A DNA stretch of 64,000 nt, from assembly GCF_042676085.1 (NCBI RefSeq), contig NZ_JBHTKH010000001.1:372001-436000 (forward strand), read 5' to 3'. Below are positions 15,029 to 24,398 of this stretch, piece after piece. A model generated the notes under the pieces. It saw only the letters and a program-made list of their open reading frames with translations. It had not been told where the DNA came from and made no database searches. A program made the position numbers and the translations under genes. The DNA is from Terrabacter terrigena (GTDB lineage: Bacteria; Actinomycetota; Actinomycetes; Actinomycetales; Dermatophilaceae). How positions within the stretch are numbered: position 1 is the stretch's first letter; each line of letters opens with the position of its first letter.

Positions 15029-16118
15029 GTTCGGAGGGCCTCCACCGCGGAAGCCAGACGGTCAGGACGACACCCATGGCGGCGGCGGCGCCGACGACCG
15101 CGAGCGGGCGTGGCCCGTCCCAGATGACGAAGGACACCGAGCCCAGTGCCACGATCGCGGCCCACAGGTAGAGGATGAGGACGGCCCGGCGGTGGCCGTG
15201 GCCGATGCGGAGCATGCGGTGGTGCAGGTGCATGGCGTCGGGGTGCCAGGGCCGCTGCCCCGCCCGGGTGCGTCGCACGACGGCGAGCAGCATGTCGAGC
15301 AGGGGCAGGAGCAGCACCGCGAGCGGCACCAGGATCGGCAGGAACGCCGCCGACACCTCGTTGGTGCTGACCTGACCGGGATCGACGTTGCCCGTCAGGG
15401 TGATGGTCGCGGCAGACAGCAGCAGCCCGAGCGTGAGCGCCCCGGAGTCGCCCATGAAGAGTCGCGCCGGGTGGAAGTTGTGCGGCAGGAAGCCGGCGCA
15501 GCACCCGACGAGGGCCGCGGAGATCAGCGTCGCCGTGGAGAAGACGTTGGCCGGCTGGAACGCCTTGGACACCGAGTAGCTGTAGACGAAGAACGCGAAG
15601 GCCGCGATGCCGACGACCCCCGCGGCCAGCCCGTCGAGGCCGTCGATGAAGTTGACCGCGTTGGTCGAGGCGATGACGACGACCACGGTGACGAGCACGA
15701 GCACCGGGGTGGGCAGGATCGTCGTGCCGAAGATCGGCAGGGAGAGCAGCTGCACCCCGGTGTACGCCATCAGCCCGGCCGCGAGCATCTGCCCCGCGAG
15801 CTTCGTCAGCCAGTCGAGCTCACGGATGTCGTCGAAGGCCCCGACCAGGCACACGATGCCACCGGCGACGAGCACGCCCCAGAGCTGCCGGGTCGAGAAG
15901 AGCCCGCCGAGGTAGGGCAGCGCTCGCGCCACGAGCACCGCGGCGACGAAACCGAGGTAGATCCCCACTCCCCCGAGCCGCGGGATGGGCGTCTTGTGGA
16001 CGTCTCGCTCACGGACGGCCGTGAAGGCCCCCGTCGCCACGGCCAGGCTGCGAACGAAGGGTGTGGCGAGGTACGTGACCGCCGCGGCCACGATGAGGAC
16101 GAGGACGTACTCGTGCAC
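15021..16118 (-). CDS. wecA: Undecaprenyl-phosphate GlcNAc-1-phosphate transferase
   Basis: A 365-residue multispanning enzyme of the MraY/WecA family that transfers a sugar-1-phosphate from its UDP form to undecaprenyl (or decaprenyl) phosphate, starting arabinogalactan linker or other wall-polymer synthesis at the inner membrane face. Visible family motifs are the aspartate pair in VGAFDDIRELDWLTK, the NAVNFIDGLDGLAAGV loop, FMGDSGALTLG, and the HPDAMHLHHRMLRIGHGHRRA loop that marks the WecA/TagO group rather than MraY. The same position, between the threonylcarbamoyl-AMP synthase and atp genes, holds rfe (wecA) in mycobacteria. Confidence 0.92.
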   Translation of the reverse strand: MHEYVLVLIVAAAVTYLATPFVRSLAVATGAFTAVRERDVHKTPIPRLGGVGIYLGFVAAVLVARALPYLGGLFSTRQLWGVLVAGGIVCLVGAFDDIRELDWLTKLAGQMLAAGLMAYTGVQLLSLPIFGTTILPTPVLVLVTVVVVIASTNAVNFIDGLDGLAAGVVGIAAFAFFVYSYSVSKAFQPANVFSTATLISAALVGCCAGFLPHNFHPARLFMGDSGALTLGLLLSAATITLTGNVDPGQVSTNEVSAAFLPILVPLAVLLLPLLDMLLAVVRRTRAGQRPWHPDAMHLHHRMLRIGHGHRRAVLILYLWAAIVALGSVSFVIWDGPRPLAVVGAAAAMGVVLTVWLPRWRPSERL

Positions 16119-16163
16119 CTACCGACCTTCGTTCGTGCCCTGACGCGTGCGGGTGGACCCCAC

Positions 16164-17441
16164 TCAGCGAGGGTATGCCGGGAACCGCGTCACGAGATCG
16201 GTGACCTCGGCGCGGACCTGCTTGCTCACGGCGTGGTCGGGGTCGGCGTCGCCCTTGGTGACGGCCGTGTGAATGAGCGAGGCGATCGTCTTCATCTCCT
16301 CGAGGCCCATCCCCTGGGTCGTGACCGAGGGGGTGCCGACGCGGATGCCGGAGGCGATGTTCGGCTTCTGCGGGTCGAAGGGGATCGCGTTCTTGTTGAG
16401 CACGATGCCGGCAGCGTCGGCGCGCTCCTCGGCCTCCTTGCCGGTGACCCCGACGCCCTGCAGGTCGAGCAGCGACAGGTGGGTGTCGGTGCCGCCCGTG
16501 GTCGGGCGGATGCCGACCTCCTTGAGGCTCTCGGCGAGCTGCTGGCTGTTGGCGATGACGTCCTTGGCGTACTGGGCGTACTCGGGGCTCGCGGCCTCCT
16601 TGAAGTTGACCGCCTTGGCCGCGATGGTGTGCATCTGCGGGCCGCCCTGCATCATCGGGAAGACGGCCTTGTCGAGAGCAGCCTGGTGCTCGGCCTTGCA
16701 GACGAGGGCGCCGGAACGCGGCCCACGCAGCACCTTGTGCGTCGTGAAGGTCACGACGTCGGCGTACGGCACCGGCGACGGGATCGCCTTGCCGGCGACG
16801 AGCCCGATGAAGTGGGCGGCGTCGACCCAGAGGATCGCCCCGACCTCGTCGGCGATGGCCCGGAAGCGCTCGAAGTCGATGAGGCGCGGGATGGCGGAGC
16901 CTCCGGCGCAGATGACCTTGGGCCGGTGCTCCCTGGCGAGGGCCTCGACCTGGTCGTAGTCGATGTCCTCGCTCTGCTTGTCGACGCCGTAGTGGACGGC
17001 GTTGAACCACTTGCCGGAGAAGGAGACCTTGGTGCCGTGCGTGAGGTGACCGCCCATGGGCAGAGCCATCGCGAGGATCGTGTCGCCCGGTGCCATGAAG
17101 GCGCCGTAGACGGCCTGGTTGGCGCTCGCGCCGGAGTGCGGCTGGACGTTGGCGTGGTCGGCGCCGAAGAGCTCCTTGGCCCGGTCGATGGCGATCTGCT
17201 CGGCCTTGTCGACCTCGGCGCAGCCGCCGTAGTAGCGGCGTCCGGGGTAGCCCTCGGCGTACTTGTTGGACAGCGTCGACCCGAGCGCCGTCAGCACAGC
17301 CGGCGAGCTGATGTTCTCGCTGGCGATGAGCTGCAGCCCACCGCGGATGCGGTCGAGCTCGGACAGGAGCACGCCCGCGATGTCGGGGTCGAAGGACTGC
17401 AGGGCGCCGAAGTCGGAGCCGTAGAACGTGTCGTCAGCCAT
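16164..17441 (-). CDS. glyA: Serine hydroxymethyltransferase
   Basis: A 425-residue PLP enzyme interconverting serine and glycine with tetrahydrofolate, the main source of one-carbon units. The PLP-binding lysine is Lys236 in DVVTFTTHKVLRGPRSG. Conserved are LIASENISSPAVL near residue 38, NKYAEGYPGRRYYGG near 59 and VDAAHFIGLVAGK near 206. CGGAG precedes the ATG. It lies 48 bases after the threonylcarbamoyl-AMP synthase stop and 45 bases before wecA, so the three are probably cotranscribed. glyA is an addition to the mycobacterial gene order. Confidence 0.97.
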   Translation of the reverse strand: MADDTFYGSDFGALQSFDPDIAGVLLSELDRIRGGLQLIASENISSPAVLTALGSTLSNKYAEGYPGRRYYGGCAEVDKAEQIAIDRAKELFGADHANVQPHSGASANQAVYGAFMAPGDTILAMALPMGGHLTHGTKVSFSGKWFNAVHYGVDKQSEDIDYDQVEALAREHRPKVICAGGSAIPRLIDFERFRAIADEVGAILWVDAAHFIGLVAGKAIPSPVPYADVVTFTTHKVLRGPRSGALVCKAEHQAALDKAVFPMMQGGPQMHTIAAKAVNFKEAASPEYAQYAKDVIANSQQLAESLKEVGIRPTTGGTDTHLSLLDLQGVGVTGKEAEERADAAGIVLNKNAIPFDPQKPNIASGIRVGTPSVTTQGMGLEEMKTIASLIHTAVTKGDADPDHAVSKQVRAEVTDLVTRFPAYPR

Positions 17442-17489
17442 GGGAGATCTCCGGGTGTGTCGGGAGTGGGGCGCGAGCGCTAGCCAACT

Positions 17490-18338
17490 CTATGCCGTCG
17501 GGGGGCGCTCGCCCGAGGGGCTCTCGGGCGTGGGCAGGTCGCCCTCGACGACGACCGCCGACGGGAAGCCCGTCGACTCCCCGGGCGCCGCCTCACCTGC
17601 TGTGGCGCCGGGCCCGTAGGGGTTGGTCTCGGGCTCGTAGTCGAGCTCGGGGTCGCCGGCCTCGTCGCCCTGCTGGTCCTGCCCGTCCAGCCCTGCCTCG
17701 ACGTCCTCGGGCGCGAGGGCGGCGTCGATGTCGGCCTGGGAGAGAGCCCCGAGGCGCAGGGTCACCGGCGCGTCGCCGGTGCAGTCGACGATGGTCGACG
17801 GCCGGCCCTCGCCGGCCGGACCGCCGTCGAGGTACACCCCGACCGACTCGCCGAGCATGGCCACCGCCTCGTCGACGGTGTGAGCGGCGGGGTCGCCGGT
17901 CGTGTTGGCGCTCGTGACCGCCATGGGTCCGATGTCGCCGAGCAGCTCGAGGGCGAGCTCGTGGTCGGGCACCCGCAGGGCGACCGTGCCGTTCGTCTCG
18001 CCGAGGTCCCAGTGCAGCGACGTCTGGGCCTTGAGCACGAGGGTCAGCGGGCCGGGCCAGAAGCGCTCCATGAGGCGCTGGGCGTAGTCGGGCACCTGGG
18101 TCGCGAGGCCTTGAGCAGTGCGGGCCGTGGGGATGAGCACGGGCGGCGGCATGTCGCGGCCGCGCCCCTTGGCCGCGAGCACGGACGCGACGGCGTTGGC
18201 GTCGAACGCGTCGCACCCGATGCCGTAGACGGTGTCGGTCGGCAGGACGACGATCTCGCCGCGGCGTACCGCGGCTCCTGCAGCCGGGATGCCCTCGGCG
18301 CGCTGCTCGGGGTCGGTGCAGTCGTAGCGCTCGCTCAC
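17490..18338 (-). CDS. L-threonylcarbamoyladenylate synthase with acidic C-terminal tail
   Basis: A Sua5/YrdC/TsaC enzyme making threonylcarbamoyl-AMP from threonine, bicarbonate and ATP for t6A37 of tRNA. The core (about residues 1-205) has RRGEIVVLPTDTVYGIGCDAF, the KGRGRDMPPPVLI basic motif, FWPGPLTLVLKA, GTVALRVPDH and PMAVTSANTTGDPA. The last 75 residues are an acidic, Pro/Gly-rich, probably disordered tail (DVEAGLDGQDQQGDEAG onward) without the Sua5 domain. Start GTG 18338 lies ten bases past the prmC stop, consistent with an operon. Confidence 0.93.
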   Translation of the reverse strand: MSERYDCTDPEQRAEGIPAAGAAVRRGEIVVLPTDTVYGIGCDAFDANAVASVLAAKGRGRDMPPPVLIPTARTAQGLATQVPDYAQRLMERFWPGPLTLVLKAQTSLHWDLGETNGTVALRVPDHELALELLGDIGPMAVTSANTTGDPAAHTVDEAVAMLGESVGVYLDGGPAGEGRPSTIVDCTGDAPVTLRLGALSQADIDAALAPEDVEAGLDGQDQQGDEAGDPELDYEPETNPYGPGATAGEAAPGESTGFPSAVVVEGDLPTPESPSGERPPTA

Positions 18339-18348
18339 GGTGGCGAGC

Positions 18349-19272
18349 CTACTGGGGCTCCCCCGCCACGGGCGCGGCGGTCCGCACCGCCGCCGCCCCA
18401 CGTGCCGGCGCCGCCCGTCGCGCGGTCGTGACCCTCGGGCGGCCGGACAGGTCGCGGTGGTCGGCCACGTCGACCCACTCGCCCGTCGACGCAAGGCGGC
18501 GCGGCAGGCTCTCGCCCTGCGAGTCGGCGTGCTCGACGAGCACGAGACCGCCCGGACGCAGGAGCCCGGCGGCGACGCGTGCGACCGCGAGCGGGATCGC
18601 GAGCCCGTCCTCGCTGCCGCCGTAGAGCGCGACCGCGGGGTCGTGGTCGCGCACCTCGGGGTCGAGGGGCACGGCGCCGACGGGGATGTACGGCGGGTTG
18701 ACCGTGACGACGTCGACCGTGCCCACCCAGTCCGGGAAGCAGGCCGCCGTGGCGTCGCCGTTGGCGAGGGCGACGTCGAGGCCGAGCCGGTCGCGGTTGG
18801 ACACCGCCCAGGCGTACGCGTCGGGTGAGAGCTCGAGACCGCGCACCTCTGCACCGGGGCACTCGTGCTTGACCGCCAGCGCGATCGCACCCGAGCCGGA
18901 GCACAGGTCGACGACCCGCGCTCCCCCGGGCTGCGCCGTCAGCTGCCGCAGCTCGGCGAGGGCGAGGTCGACGAGCACCTCCGTCTCGGGGCGGGGCACG
19001 AAGACGCCGGGACCGACCGCCAGTGTGAGGCGGCGGAAGTGTGCCCGCCCGGTGAGGTGCTGCAGGGGCACGCGGCGCGCACGCTCGTCGACGAGGACGG
19101 CATACGTCGACGGCAGCGTGCGGCCACCGAGCACCATGAGGCGGCGCACCTCGGAGGCGTCGGCGCCCAGCACGTGGGCGGCGAGCTCGACCGCGTCGAC
19201 GTCGGCCGACGCGACCCCGGCGGCACGCAGCTGTCCGGCAGCAGCGCGTATGCCGTCGCGCAGGTCGGTCAC
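18349..19272 (-). CDS. prmC: Release factor glutamine methyltransferase
   Basis: A 307-residue S-adenosylmethionine-dependent enzyme that methylates the glutamine of the GGQ motif in release factors. It has an N-terminal helical domain, FVPRPETEVLVDLAL, the SAM-binding VVDLCSGSGAIALAV and the catalytic VVTVNPPYIP (NPPY). GTG 19272 overlaps the prfA stop as GTGA, so it is translationally coupled to prfA, the gene of its substrate. An Ala/Arg-rich tail of about 30 residues is likely disordered. Confidence 0.95.
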   Translation of the reverse strand: MTDLRDGIRAAAGQLRAAGVASADVDAVELAAHVLGADASEVRRLMVLGGRTLPSTYAVLVDERARRVPLQHLTGRAHFRRLTLAVGPGVFVPRPETEVLVDLALAELRQLTAQPGGARVVDLCSGSGAIALAVKHECPGAEVRGLELSPDAYAWAVSNRDRLGLDVALANGDATAACFPDWVGTVDVVTVNPPYIPVGAVPLDPEVRDHDPAVALYGGSEDGLAIPLAVARVAAGLLRPGGLVLVEHADSQGESLPRRLASTGEWVDVADHRDLSGRPRVTTARRAAPARGAAAVRTAAPVAGEPQ

Positions 19273-20360
19273 GCGGACGACCCCGCGCCGTCGGCGAGGG
19301 CCGCGAGCTTCGCTGCCTCGTCGGCGTCGAGCGCGGACCGGACCACCGGGTCGAGGTCGCCGTCGAGCACGGAGTCGAGGTTGTAGGACTTGTAGCCCGT
19401 GCGGTGGTCGGAGATGCGGTTCTCGGGGAAGTTGTAGGTGCGGATGCGCTCGGAGCGGTCGACGGTGCGCACCTGCGAGCGGCGGGCTGCGGACGCCTCG
19501 GCGTCGGCCTCGTCCTGGGCGATCTGGTGCAGACGGGCCCGCAGGACGCGCATGGCGGCCTCCTTGTTCTGCAGCTGCGACTTCTCGTTCTGGCACGAGA
19601 CGACGAGGCCGGTCGGCACGTGGGTGACGCGCACGGCCGAGTCGGTGGTGTTGACGCTCTGGCCTCCCGGGCCGCTCGACCGGTAGACGTCGATGCGCAG
19701 GTCGTTCGGGTCGATCGTGACCTCGACCTCCTCCGCCTCGGGCATGACGAGGACGCCGGCTGCGGAGGTGTGGATGCGGCCCTGGCTCTCGGTGACGGGC
19801 ACGCGCTGGACGCGGTGCACGCCACCCTCGTACTTCAGCCGCGCCCACGGCGCTTCGCCGGGACCCGGCGTGCCCTTGGCCCTGACCGACACGCGGACGT
19901 CCTTGTAGCCGCCGAGGTCGCTCTCGGTGGCGTCCTCGATGACGGCCTTCCAGCCGCGGTGCTCCGCGTAGCGCAGGTACATCCGCAGCAGGTCGCCGGC
20001 GAACAGGGCCGACTCGTCGCCGCCCTCCCCCGCCTTCACCTCGAGGATGACGTCGCGGTCGTCGTCGGGGTCGCGCGGCACGAGCATCCTGCGCAGGTGC
20101 TCCTCGGCCCCGGCGAGGCGGGCCTCGAGCCCGGGCACCTCCTCCGCGAACGACGTGTCCTCGGCGGCGAGCTCGCGGGCGGCCTCGAGGTCGTCACCCG
20201 CTGCCGTCCACTCACGGGCGGCGGCGACGGTGGGGGCCAGGGCGGCGTACCGCTTGTTGAGCGTGCGCACGAGGTCCTGGTCGCCGTGGACGGCCGGGTC
20301 GGCGAGCCGGGACTCCAGCTCGGCGTACTCGTCGAGGATCGACTGCACGGAGTCCAGCAC
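19269..20360 (-). CDS. prfA: Peptide chain release factor 1
   Basis: The 363-residue RF1 reads UAA and UAG stop codons. The catalytic GGQ is at residues 232-234 in SSGPGGQSVNTTDSAVRV, and the stop-codon-reading tripeptide is PVT (188-190), a variant of the RF1 PxT motif. VKAGEGGDESALFAGDLLRMY and FPENRISDHRTGYK are also conserved. It follows rpmE behind a terminator-like hairpin and overlaps prmC by four bases. Confidence 0.97.
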   Translation of the reverse strand: MLDSVQSILDEYAELESRLADPAVHGDQDLVRTLNKRYAALAPTVAAAREWTAAGDDLEAARELAAEDTSFAEEVPGLEARLAGAEEHLRRMLVPRDPDDDRDVILEVKAGEGGDESALFAGDLLRMYLRYAEHRGWKAVIEDATESDLGGYKDVRVSVRAKGTPGPGEAPWARLKYEGGVHRVQRVPVTESQGRIHTSAAGVLVMPEAEEVEVTIDPNDLRIDVYRSSGPGGQSVNTTDSAVRVTHVPTGLVVSCQNEKSQLQNKEAAMRVLRARLHQIAQDEADAEASAARRSQVRTVDRSERIRTYNFPENRISDHRTGYKSYNLDSVLDGDLDPVVRSALDADEAAKLAALADGAGSSA

Positions 20361-20450
20361 GGTGGGGTCCTTGGGTCGTCGGGGCCGGCGTCAGCGGGCG
20401 GCTCGGTCGGGAGCTCGAAACAATGGGAGGTCGAACGGTGGGAAGACGAA

Positions 20451-20487
20451 CGCCGGCCCCCGACGACCGAAGTCGTGGGAGCCGGCG
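20451..20487 (-). terminator. rpmE terminator with UUCG tetraloop
   Basis: On the minus strand a long stem beginning CGCCGGC closes on the tetraloop TTCG (plus coordinates 20451-20467 against 20472-20487, one or two mismatches), followed by TTCGTCTTCC. It stands 11 bases after the rpmE stop, separating rpmE from prfA. Confidence 0.7.
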
Positions 20488-20497
20488 TGCGGGAGAC

Positions 20498-20713
20498 CTA
20501 CTTGGCGGCCTTCTTGCCGTAACGGGCCTCGAACCGGGCCACGCGGCCACCGGTGTCGAGGATCTTCTGCTTGCCCGTGTAGAACGGGTGGCACTGCGAG
20601 CACACGTCGGCCGAGATCTTGCCGGACGTCTCGGTGCTGCGCGTGGTGAACGTGTTGCCACAGGTGCAGGTCACCGTGGTCTCCACGTAGTCGGGGTGAA
20701 GGTCCTTCTTCAA
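20498..20713 (-). CDS. rpmE: 50S ribosomal protein L31, zinc-binding type
   Basis: The 71-residue L31 keeps the four zinc-binding cysteines (C16, C18 in TCTCGN; C38, C41 in DVCSQCHPFYTG), marking the C+ form used under zinc sufficiency. It starts at TTG 20713, set by GAGGAG seven bases upstream; the longer frame to 20830 is not needed. HPFYTGKQKILDTGGRVARFEARYGKK is the usual end. Confidence 0.96.
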   Translation of the reverse strand: MKKDLHPDYVETTVTCTCGNTFTTRSTETSGKISADVCSQCHPFYTGKQKILDTGGRVARFEARYGKKAAK

Positions 20714-20862
20714 CGTTGTCTCCTCGAGGTAGTCGGCCGGGTCGGTGTCGTCGCTCGCCACCCTGGTGGTTCGCTCGACCGTGAACCGGTCCAAAGGAAG
20801 AGTGTGCCAGAAAGGCGCACCTCCTCCCAAACGCGCCGGAGGGTGCCGGCATTCCCCGCCGG

Positions 20863-22953
20863 CTAGGCCGGGACACCTGCCGGCTGGGCCACCGGGAGCA
20901 CCACCTGCATCGTCGAGCCCTCGCCCTCGACGGACGCGATCACGAGCTCGCCGCCGTGGCCCTCGACGATGGCCCGGACGATCGCGAGACCGAGTCCGGT
21001 GCCCGGGATGGCCGCGGCGGTGGCGTTGCCGGCCCGGAAGAAGCGCTCGGAGAGTCGGGCGAGGTCGGCAGCAGGGATGCCGATGCCGGTGTCGTGGACG
21101 GAGATGATGGTTGACCCCCCGGACCGTTCCGCCGTGAGCACCACCTCGCCGCCCTCGGGCGTGAACTTCACCGCGTTGGAGCCGAGGTTGATCAGGGCCC
21201 GTTCGACCTGGCCCCGGTCGACCTTGACGATGAGGTCGTCGGGCACCTCGGGGCGGATCAGGCGCACGCCCGAGGCAGCCGCCACGGGCTCCATCGTCTC
21301 GGTGACGGTGCGCAGCAGGTCACGCACCGCGACCTCCTCCGCGATCGCCTGCAACCCGCTGATCTCGATCTTGTTGAGCACCAGAAGGTCCTCGATGAGG
21401 CCCCGGAGCCGGGTGGCGTTGCGTCCGATGATGTCGAGGGCGACGTGCTGCCCGTCGGAGACCTCGCCGAAGTCGCCGTCGACGAGCAGCTCGAGGTAGC
21501 CGCTGATCGAGGTGAGCGGGGTGCGCAGCTCGTGGCTGACCGTGGCCATGAAGTCGGTCTTCTGGCGGTCGAGCTCGGTGAGCCGCTGGACCTGCTCGTC
21601 CTGCATCTGCGAGAGGCGCAGCGAGACGATCGACTGCGCGGCGATGGCGGCACACTGCTGGGCGGCCTGGATCTCGTGCCGGTGCCAGCGCCGGGGCGCG
21701 TTGACCATGAGCACCGCCACGATGCCGAGACCACGCCCGCCGGTGCCGACGGGCAGCATGAGCATCGACAGCGCCCCCGTGGCCCGGTGGAAGGCGCGCA
21801 CCCGCTCGTCGCCGTAGGCCTCGTGGGCGAGCAGGTCGCCGAGGTCGAAGAAGCCGGCGTCGCGACGCAGCTCGTCGTTGACGGCCCCCACCTGCTGGGC
21901 GAGCGAGCGCGGCAGGGGCGGCAGGTCGGGCAGGTCGTCGGTGTGCCACTGGAGCCGGTCGTCGATCGACTGCCCGTCGTCGGCGAGCGTGTAGAGCAGC
22001 ACCCGGTCGGCGCCGAGCCCGGCGCCCAGCTTCGAGGTGATGCGCAGCAGCGCCTCGTGGACGTCGGCGGCCCCACGTGCGCCGCGGCCGACGTCGAGGA
22101 CGAGCTCCTGCATCTCGAGGACGGCGGCCTGCTGGTCGACGAGGCGGGCGTTGGCGCGCGTGAGGTCGTTGAAGTCGCGGGCCAGCATGCGCACCTCGAG
22201 GGCCCCCTCCTCCTGGTTGGCCATCGCGATGACGTCCTCCTCGGCCTGGCGGCGCACGACCTCGCGCAGCCTGGCGAGGGGGCGGCCGACGGCGCGGTCC
22301 ATGCCGAAGCCGGCCGCGACGAGCACGATGAGCACGAGGGCGGCCGCGGCGATGATGACGCCGGAGGTGACGTCGGTGGCCGCACGGGAGTCGACCCGGG
22401 CGGCGTCGCGTCGGGCGCGGATCGCGTCGCCGAGCGTCGCGCCGGCCGTGGTGAAGCTCGCGTATGCCGCCTCGACGCGGGCGCGTACCGCGGGGTCGAC
22501 CACCGGCGGAGCACCGGTGCTCGGGGCCTCCGCCAGCGCTGCCCTGGCCGCGGCGAACCACTCGGTCACGGCGGCGCGTTCGGCGGCGAGGAGCGTGGCG
22601 AGCTGGGCGCGGTCGGCGGCGGCGAGCTCGGCGCTCTGGGTGCCCTCACGCACTCGGTCGAGCTGCTTGTCCACGGCAGGCTGGACCGACAGCGGGTCGA
22701 TGGGGGCGGAGGAGCCCACGATGGCCGCGCGCCACGCCCCGTCGGCACGGGTCATGTCGAGCAGGACGTTGTTGTTGGCCTCCGACGCCGGTCCCAGGGC
22801 GAGCGTGAGCGCACGCACGGCAGCGCTCTGCGAGTGGATCGTGGCGACGGAGATGACGGCTCCCAGCGGGACGAGCACGACCAGGATCCCGATGAGCACG
22901 CGGATCTGGCTGCCCACCGATCGCCGCGAGACGGCGGGCAGTCCGCCGTTCAC
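20863..22953 (-). CDS. Membrane sensor histidine kinase with HAMP and GAF domains
   Basis: A 696-residue kinase, last gene of a four-gene unit. Two membrane helices (about residues 17-38 and 198-218) bracket a helical extracytoplasmic sensor domain. A HAMP-like segment (219-270), a GAF-like domain (about 290-445) and the kinase core follow. The phospho-accepting histidine is His474 in FMATVSHELRTPLT. N, G1 and G2 boxes are seen in LINLGSNAVKFTPEGG, VHDTGIGIP and GTGLGLAIVRAIVEGHGG. GTG 22953 overlaps the glycosyltransferase stop as GTGA. The receiver protein at the head of the unit is the natural partner. The signal is unknown. Confidence 0.92.
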   Translation of the reverse strand: MNGGLPAVSRRSVGSQIRVLIGILVVLVPLGAVISVATIHSQSAAVRALTLALGPASEANNNVLLDMTRADGAWRAAIVGSSAPIDPLSVQPAVDKQLDRVREGTQSAELAAADRAQLATLLAAERAAVTEWFAAARAALAEAPSTGAPPVVDPAVRARVEAAYASFTTAGATLGDAIRARRDAARVDSRAATDVTSGVIIAAAALVLIVLVAAGFGMDRAVGRPLARLREVVRRQAEEDVIAMANQEEGALEVRMLARDFNDLTRANARLVDQQAAVLEMQELVLDVGRGARGAADVHEALLRITSKLGAGLGADRVLLYTLADDGQSIDDRLQWHTDDLPDLPPLPRSLAQQVGAVNDELRRDAGFFDLGDLLAHEAYGDERVRAFHRATGALSMLMLPVGTGGRGLGIVAVLMVNAPRRWHRHEIQAAQQCAAIAAQSIVSLRLSQMQDEQVQRLTELDRQKTDFMATVSHELRTPLTSISGYLELLVDGDFGEVSDGQHVALDIIGRNATRLRGLIEDLLVLNKIEISGLQAIAEEVAVRDLLRTVTETMEPVAAASGVRLIRPEVPDDLIVKVDRGQVERALINLGSNAVKFTPEGGEVVLTAERSGGSTIISVHDTGIGIPAADLARLSERFFRAGNATAAAIPGTGLGLAIVRAIVEGHGGELVIASVEGEGSTMQVVLPVAQPAGVPA

Positions 22954-24398
22954 GCGGGGTCCTCGTCGAAGCCGGTGCGGGTCATCACGCCCCAGACGTG
23001 CTTGCGGCCGCGCAGGCTCGACCACCAGCCCTCGAGGCGCCACCACACCGTCGCCTGCCGGTAGCCGACGTTCTCGAGCACGGAGGCCACGATGGTCTGC
23101 CCGATGGCCCGCCAGCGGTCGTGCTTGTGGAAGGCCCACTCGTCGACGACCATCGCCGCCAGGGTGACCAGCACGGCGTACCCGTAGGCGAGCAGCAGGA
23201 AGAGGATCGCGAAGGGCACGTTGACGACGCCCAGCAGCAGCGCCAGCGGGACGATGAGGATGCCAAAGAGCTCGAGGAGCGGGGCCATCAGCTCGAAGAG
23301 CCAGTAGTAGGGCAGCGCGAGCCAGCCGATGCGGCCGTACCTCGGCCGGAAGAGCATGCTCCGGTAGGCCCACAGGACCTCCCAGAGGCCACGGTGCCAG
23401 CGGCGACGCTGGTTGCGCAGCACCTTGGCCGTGACGGGCACCTCCGTCCACGAGACGGGCTCGGGCACGAACTCGACCCGGTAGTCACGGCCCTCGTCGC
23501 GGAGGCGCTTGTGGATGCGCATCACGAGCTCGAAGTCCTCGCCGATCGTGCCCGGCTCGAGGCCACCCACCTCGACGACGACGTCGCGCCGGAACAGCCC
23601 GAACGCCCCGCTGATGAGGATGAGGCCGCCGAGGCGCGACCAGCCGGTGCGACCGAGCAGGAATGCCCGGAGGTACTCGACGAGCTGGATGCGCGGGATC
23701 CAGGTCTGCGGCATCTCGACGCGCACGATGCGGCCGGAGACGACGCGGCTGCCGTTGACGGGCCGGATCGCACCGCCGGTGGCGACCATGCGGGTCGGGT
23801 CGTCGGCGAACGGGCGTGTGACGTGCAACAGGCCGTCGGGCTCGAGGATGGAGTCGCCGTCGAGCATGGCCACGAGCGGCTCGTTGGCGGCGTTGATGCC
23901 CACGTTGAGCGCCTCGGTCTTGCCGGAGTTCTCCTTGCGGACCACGACGAGGTTCGCGCGGCCGTCGCGCGGCACGAAGACGCCCAGCACCTTGGCGCGG
24001 ACCGGGACCTCGCGGGGCAGCTCCCGCGGCACCCGGACGAGGTCGAAGGCCTCCTGCAGCCTGGCGAAGGTGGCGTCGGTACTGCCGTCGTCGATGACGA
24101 CGACCTCGTGGCGCGGGTAGCGCAGCGTGAGGAACGACTTGACGGCCGTGACGATGCCGGCCTCCTCGTTGTACGCCGGCACGAGCAGCGAGACACCCGG
24201 AGCCAGCCCGGCCCCGTGCCACGGAAGGGCGGTGGCCCGTCGGCGCTCCTGGTCGCGGAACTCCAGGTAGGCCAGACCGATGATGAGCAGGAGCGATGAG
24301 TTGATGAGCACGAAGTAGACGAGGATCGGCACGCTCGAGACGTCCATGACCCACACGACGAAGGACCGCAGCCCCTCGACGAAGCCCTGCCAGCTCAT
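22950..24398 (-). CDS. Processive-type family 2 membrane glycosyltransferase
   Basis: A 482-residue membrane enzyme of the BcsA/HasA/PgaC kind, expected to polymerise a sugar from a UDP donor and possibly export it. Conserved catalytic residues are Asp103 in VVVIDDGSTD, the DxD pair Asp180/Asp182 in AMLDGDS, Glu-Asp 287-288 in GEDFEL (general base), and the polymer-binding QRRRW at 330-334. Membrane helices lie at about 22-44 and in a cluster after residue 350 (LPYYWLFELMAPLLELFGILIVPLALLLGV onward). It overlaps both neighbours by four bases. No PilZ domain is seen, so regulation is probably through the kinase/receiver pair. The polymer is unknown. Confidence 0.88.
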   Translation of the reverse strand: MSWQGFVEGLRSFVVWVMDVSSVPILVYFVLINSSLLLIIGLAYLEFRDQERRRATALPWHGAGLAPGVSLLVPAYNEEAGIVTAVKSFLTLRYPRHEVVVIDDGSTDATFARLQEAFDLVRVPRELPREVPVRAKVLGVFVPRDGRANLVVVRKENSGKTEALNVGINAANEPLVAMLDGDSILEPDGLLHVTRPFADDPTRMVATGGAIRPVNGSRVVSGRIVRVEMPQTWIPRIQLVEYLRAFLLGRTGWSRLGGLILISGAFGLFRRDVVVEVGGLEPGTIGEDFELVMRIHKRLRDEGRDYRVEFVPEPVSWTEVPVTAKVLRNQRRRWHRGLWEVLWAYRSMLFRPRYGRIGWLALPYYWLFELMAPLLELFGILIVPLALLLGVVNVPFAILFLLLAYGYAVLVTLAAMVVDEWAFHKHDRWRAIGQTIVASVLENVGYRQATVWWRLEGWWSSLRGRKHVWGVMTRTGFDEDPA